This document shows, in pieces, positions 61,577 through 64,000 of a stretch of 64,000 nt of DNA. How positions within the stretch are numbered: the first letter of the stretch is position 1; the number at the start of each line of letters is the position of its first letter. The translations under genes and the position numbers were made by a program. The stretch is from the NCBI GenBank assembly GCA_902593845.1, contig CACJJV010000001.1, positions 103,085-167,084 on the forward strand, written 5' to 3'. Origin of the DNA: an uncultured Pelagibacteraceae bacterium. GTDB taxonomy: Bacteria; Pseudomonadota; Alphaproteobacteria; Pelagibacterales; Pelagibacteraceae. The notes below the pieces were generated by a model. That model worked only from the letters and a program-made list of their open reading frames with translations. It made no database searches and was not told the DNA's origin.

Positions 61577-62659
61577 TTAAATTAAACTTTCTAACTCAAT
61601 ACTTGAGGGTAATAACTTTGCATCATCAAAATCTTTTAAATTATTTTGTTGAATAATCTTTTGTAAAACTTTCACATATTCATTTCCAGTTTCAGCGTAT
61701 TTATCTAAATACTCTGATAAAATCATACTATCTAATGGTTCACCTAAATCTCTTAACTTTGCTCTCGCCAATCTAAAATCTTCATAACTAGAGTGAGTAT
61801 TTATATTTCTTTGGTAAGCTCTTACAGAAGCTTGCAAAACATTAAATTTCATTACTTTGTGGCCTTCATTTTTTTCAGCATCTTTTGGTTTCAACCCTTC
61901 ACCTGACCAAGTCCACTGTCCAAACAATGCGTTTCCTTGTTGTGCAAATCTTGAAGTTCCCCATCCTGTCTCTTTAGCAGCTTGAGCGAGTGCTAATGAA
62001 ACCGGAACTATATCCATTCTTCTTTTTAATATTGATAAATCTCTCGAAGGTATACCGTATTGTTTATATTTTTTTTCTAACCATAATTTCTCGGATTTTG
62101 AGTTATTGCTCTTATTGATTATATTGAATAATCTTTTTCTATCCAATTTAATGTTCTTATTTTCCTCTAAAATTAATGGCAATACTATTTGTATAAAGAA
62201 TTCTTTTCTTTTTTTAACGCTCTCTATCATTTTTATTTCTGCAGGAAGTAAGGTTAAAGCTATCGGCTTAACTAATTTTTTTTTTCTAACATCATCAAGC
62301 TTATAATCTGTATCTTCAAAAAGCTGTTTAATCGTTGAAGCATCTAATCTTACTGTATCTGTTTCTTGATCGTTTAAACTATAAATATCGATTAACAAAT
62401 CATCCTCATTAAGTTTTTGAGAATTTGATGAATTTGAAGATTTTTTATTAAGAGTGTATGCAAGTATTGCTTTTGAATTATTTTGAATTCCAGCTGAACT
62501 TTCGATCTTATCACTAGTAAAATTAACAACAATCGGCAAAGAATAAAAAAATAAGATAACAAGTATACTGCTCAGAATAATTCTTGGAAGTGAACTTAGG
62601 TTATTTTCATCGAAAACTCTAAATGGTTTTATTTTATTTTTTTTAAAGATTCTTTTCAT
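61577..62659 (-). CDS. Bax-like glucosaminidase-fold protein with N-terminal TM anchor
   Basis: SLALAQAAKETGWGTSRFAQQGNALFGQWTW...HKVMKFNVLQASVRAYQRNINTHSSYEDFR. Confidence 0.86.
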   Translation of the reverse strand: MKRIFKKNKIKPFRVFDENNLSSLPRIILSSILVILFFYSLPIVVNFTSDKIESSAGIQNNSKAILAYTLNKKSSNSSNSQKLNEDDLLIDIYSLNDQETDTVRLDASTIKQLFEDTDYKLDDVRKKKLVKPIALTLLPAEIKMIESVKKRKEFFIQIVLPLILEENKNIKLDRKRLFNIINKSNNSKSEKLWLEKKYKQYGIPSRDLSILKRRMDIVPVSLALAQAAKETGWGTSRFAQQGNALFGQWTWSGEGLKPKDAEKNEGHKVMKFNVLQASVRAYQRNINTHSSYEDFRLARAKLRDLGEPLDSMILSEYLDKYAETGNEYVKVLQKIIQQNNLKDFDDAKLLPSSIELESLI

Positions 62660-62662
62660 TTA

Positions 62663-63202
62663 TTAAATAGCCTCAACTTTTTTTACTTCTGGCAAATAAT
62701 GACATAAAAGATTTTGAACACCTTGTTTTAAAGTCATTGTAGAACTAGGACAGCCAGAACAGCTACCTTGTAGTTGAACTTTTACTACTCCATCCTTAAA
62801 CTCTTTAAATTTAATATCCCCTCCATCTCTAGCTATTGCTGGACGAATTTTCTCCTCAAGTAATTGTACTATTCGTTTTTCAATTTCATCAAAGCCTTTA
62901 TTTTGTTCAGTTAAATCTTTATTAATGACGAATTCTTTTCCTGATGCATAAAATTCATTAATATGAGAAATCACAATATGTTTAATGTCATCCCAAGAAT
63001 TTTCATCATATTTATTGACTGAAATGAAATCTTTACCCAAAAAAATTCCCTCAACACCATTTACTGAAAGGATATTTCTTACAAGCTCATTATTTACGTT
63101 GTCATTTTTAGTTACTTCAAATGATCCTGCACTAGAAACAACCTTGCCGGGTATGAATTTTAACGAATTAGGATTTGGTGTTATCTCGGTTTGAACGAAC
63201 AT
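62663..63202 (-). CDS. NfuA/NifU-type Fe-S scaffold
   Basis: N-terminal TEITPNPNSLKFIPGK, C-terminal RDGGDIKFKEF...GSCSGCPSSTMTLKQGVQ. Confidence 0.93.
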   Translation of the reverse strand: MFVQTEITPNPNSLKFIPGKVVSSAGSFEVTKNDNVNNELVRNILSVNGVEGIFLGKDFISVNKYDENSWDDIKHIVISHINEFYASGKEFVINKDLTEQNKGFDEIEKRIVQLLEEKIRPAIARDGGDIKFKEFKDGVVKVQLQGSCSGCPSSTMTLKQGVQNLLCHYLPEVKKVEAI

Positions 63203-63254
63203 GAATTATATATAAGCAATATTTAAAAAAATGGTACTGCTTTATGAAATATCC

Positions 63255-64000
63255 TCAAAAACCCACAATTTCGTGAATTTTTTTAATTTTTTTAGAGGCA
63301 ATTTCATTCGCTTTATCGTATCCGCCTTCAAGTATTTTTTCCAAAAAGACTTTGTCATCTAATAACTCTTTAATTTTTAATGAAATCGGATTGATTTCTT
63401 TAACAACTACATCTGATAATTTTTCTTTAAATTCTGAAAAATTTTTTCCCGCAAATTCATCAATTGATTTTTGAAGTGTATTATTCGTCAAACTTGAATA
63501 AATACCAATTAGATTTTTAGCCTCAGGTCTTTTTTCTAATTCTTCAATTGTAGATGGCAAAGGTAAGGTATCGGTTTTTGCTTTTTTAATTTTATTTATT
63601 ATTTGATCTTTATCATCAGTTAAATTTATTCTGCTTAGGTCTGATGCCTCAGATTTACTCATCTTTTTAAGACCGTCTTTAAGACTCATAATTCTAGAAA
63701 ATTCTTTTTTAATTAAAGGTTCGGGAACTACAAAAAAATTTTCGATTTTATAATCATTGTTAAATTTTTGAGCTATATCACGACATAACTCCAAATGTTG
63801 TTTTTGATCATCTCCAACGGGTACATGAGTTGAGTCGTATAATAAAATATCTGCTGCCATTAAAACAGGATATGAATAAAGACCGATACTTGCTTTCTCT
63901 TTATCTTTCCCGGCTTTTTCTTTAAATTGGGTCATCCTATTTAACCATCCCATTCTCGCAACACAGCTTAAAATCCACGCTGCCTCTGAGTGAGCGCTCA
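63255..64000 (-). CDS. trpS: Tryptophanyl-tRNA synthetase (partial, runs off window)
   Basis: Frame stays open to 64000 (SAHSEAAWILSCVARMGWLNRMTQFKEK), then PVGDDQKQHLELCRDIA and KMSKS. Confidence 0.93.
   Translation of the reverse strand, partial: SAHSEAAWILSCVARMGWLNRMTQFKEKAGKDKEKASIGLYSYPVLMAADILLYDSTHVPVGDDQKQHLELCRDIAQKFNNDYKIENFFVVPEPLIKKEFSRIMSLKDGLKKMSKSEASDLSRINLTDDKDQIINKIKKAKTDTLPLPSTIEELEKRPEAKNLIGIYSSLTNNTLQKSIDEFAGKNFSEFKEKLSDVVVKEINPISLKIKELLDDKVFLEKILEGGYDKANEIASKKIKKIHEIVGF

Noticed and set aside
1-64000. CRISPR arrays, transposases, integrases, prophage genes or restriction systems
   Set aside because: None seen. The stand-alone HNH protein at 24262-24831 has no methyltransferase or phage neighbours.

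Overview
AT-rich, tightly packed bacterial chromosome segment. Gene order and protein families indicate an alphaproteobacterium, and coding density, base composition and gene complement most resemble the Pelagibacterales (SAR11); this taxon is an inference from sequence style, not a search. Most of the window is housekeeping: thrS (partial), gltBD, uppP, pyruvate dehydrogenase E1/E2, thiolase, a SUV3-type helicase, fdxA, CarD, acyl-CoA synthetase, dsbB, coq7, argH, lysA, plsC, dnaN, dnaA, rpsT, mutM, ubiE, ubiB, coaBC, dut, katG, an Irr-like regulator, fabA-fabB-fabI, pnp-rpsO-rbfA-infB-nusA, metK, lnt, ybeY, phoH, miaB, fur, tsaB, nfuA and trpS (partial), plus tRNA-Arg(ACG) and tRNA-Leu(CAA). 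No CRISPR array, prophage or transposon was seen. The most interesting signals are: (1) an unannotated 25-aa, almost purely Lys/Arg/Ala micropeptide (MPKRRKKAKKAKKKAKKKAKKRRRR) with a good ribosome-binding site and an operator-like dyad, facing a CarD regulator with a very lysine-rich N-terminal tail across a shared terminator; (2) a secreted C-type-lectin-like domain (EPN and WND motifs) on an outer-membrane beta-barrel, between fabI and pnp; (3) an Irr-like regulator next to katG, a 2OG-dioxygenase-like gene and DUF2061, with Irr/ICE-like dyads at the katG promoter and at the regulator's own promoter; (4) a lipoyl domain fused to the N-terminus of homodimeric-type AceE; (5) a tRNA-Leu whose CCA end lies 4 nt before the start codon of an acyl-CoA synthetase; (6) a small Cys-rich protein missed by the ORF track, preceded by 12-bp direct repeats; (7) an unusually reduced nusA/infB and miaB/metK cluster.
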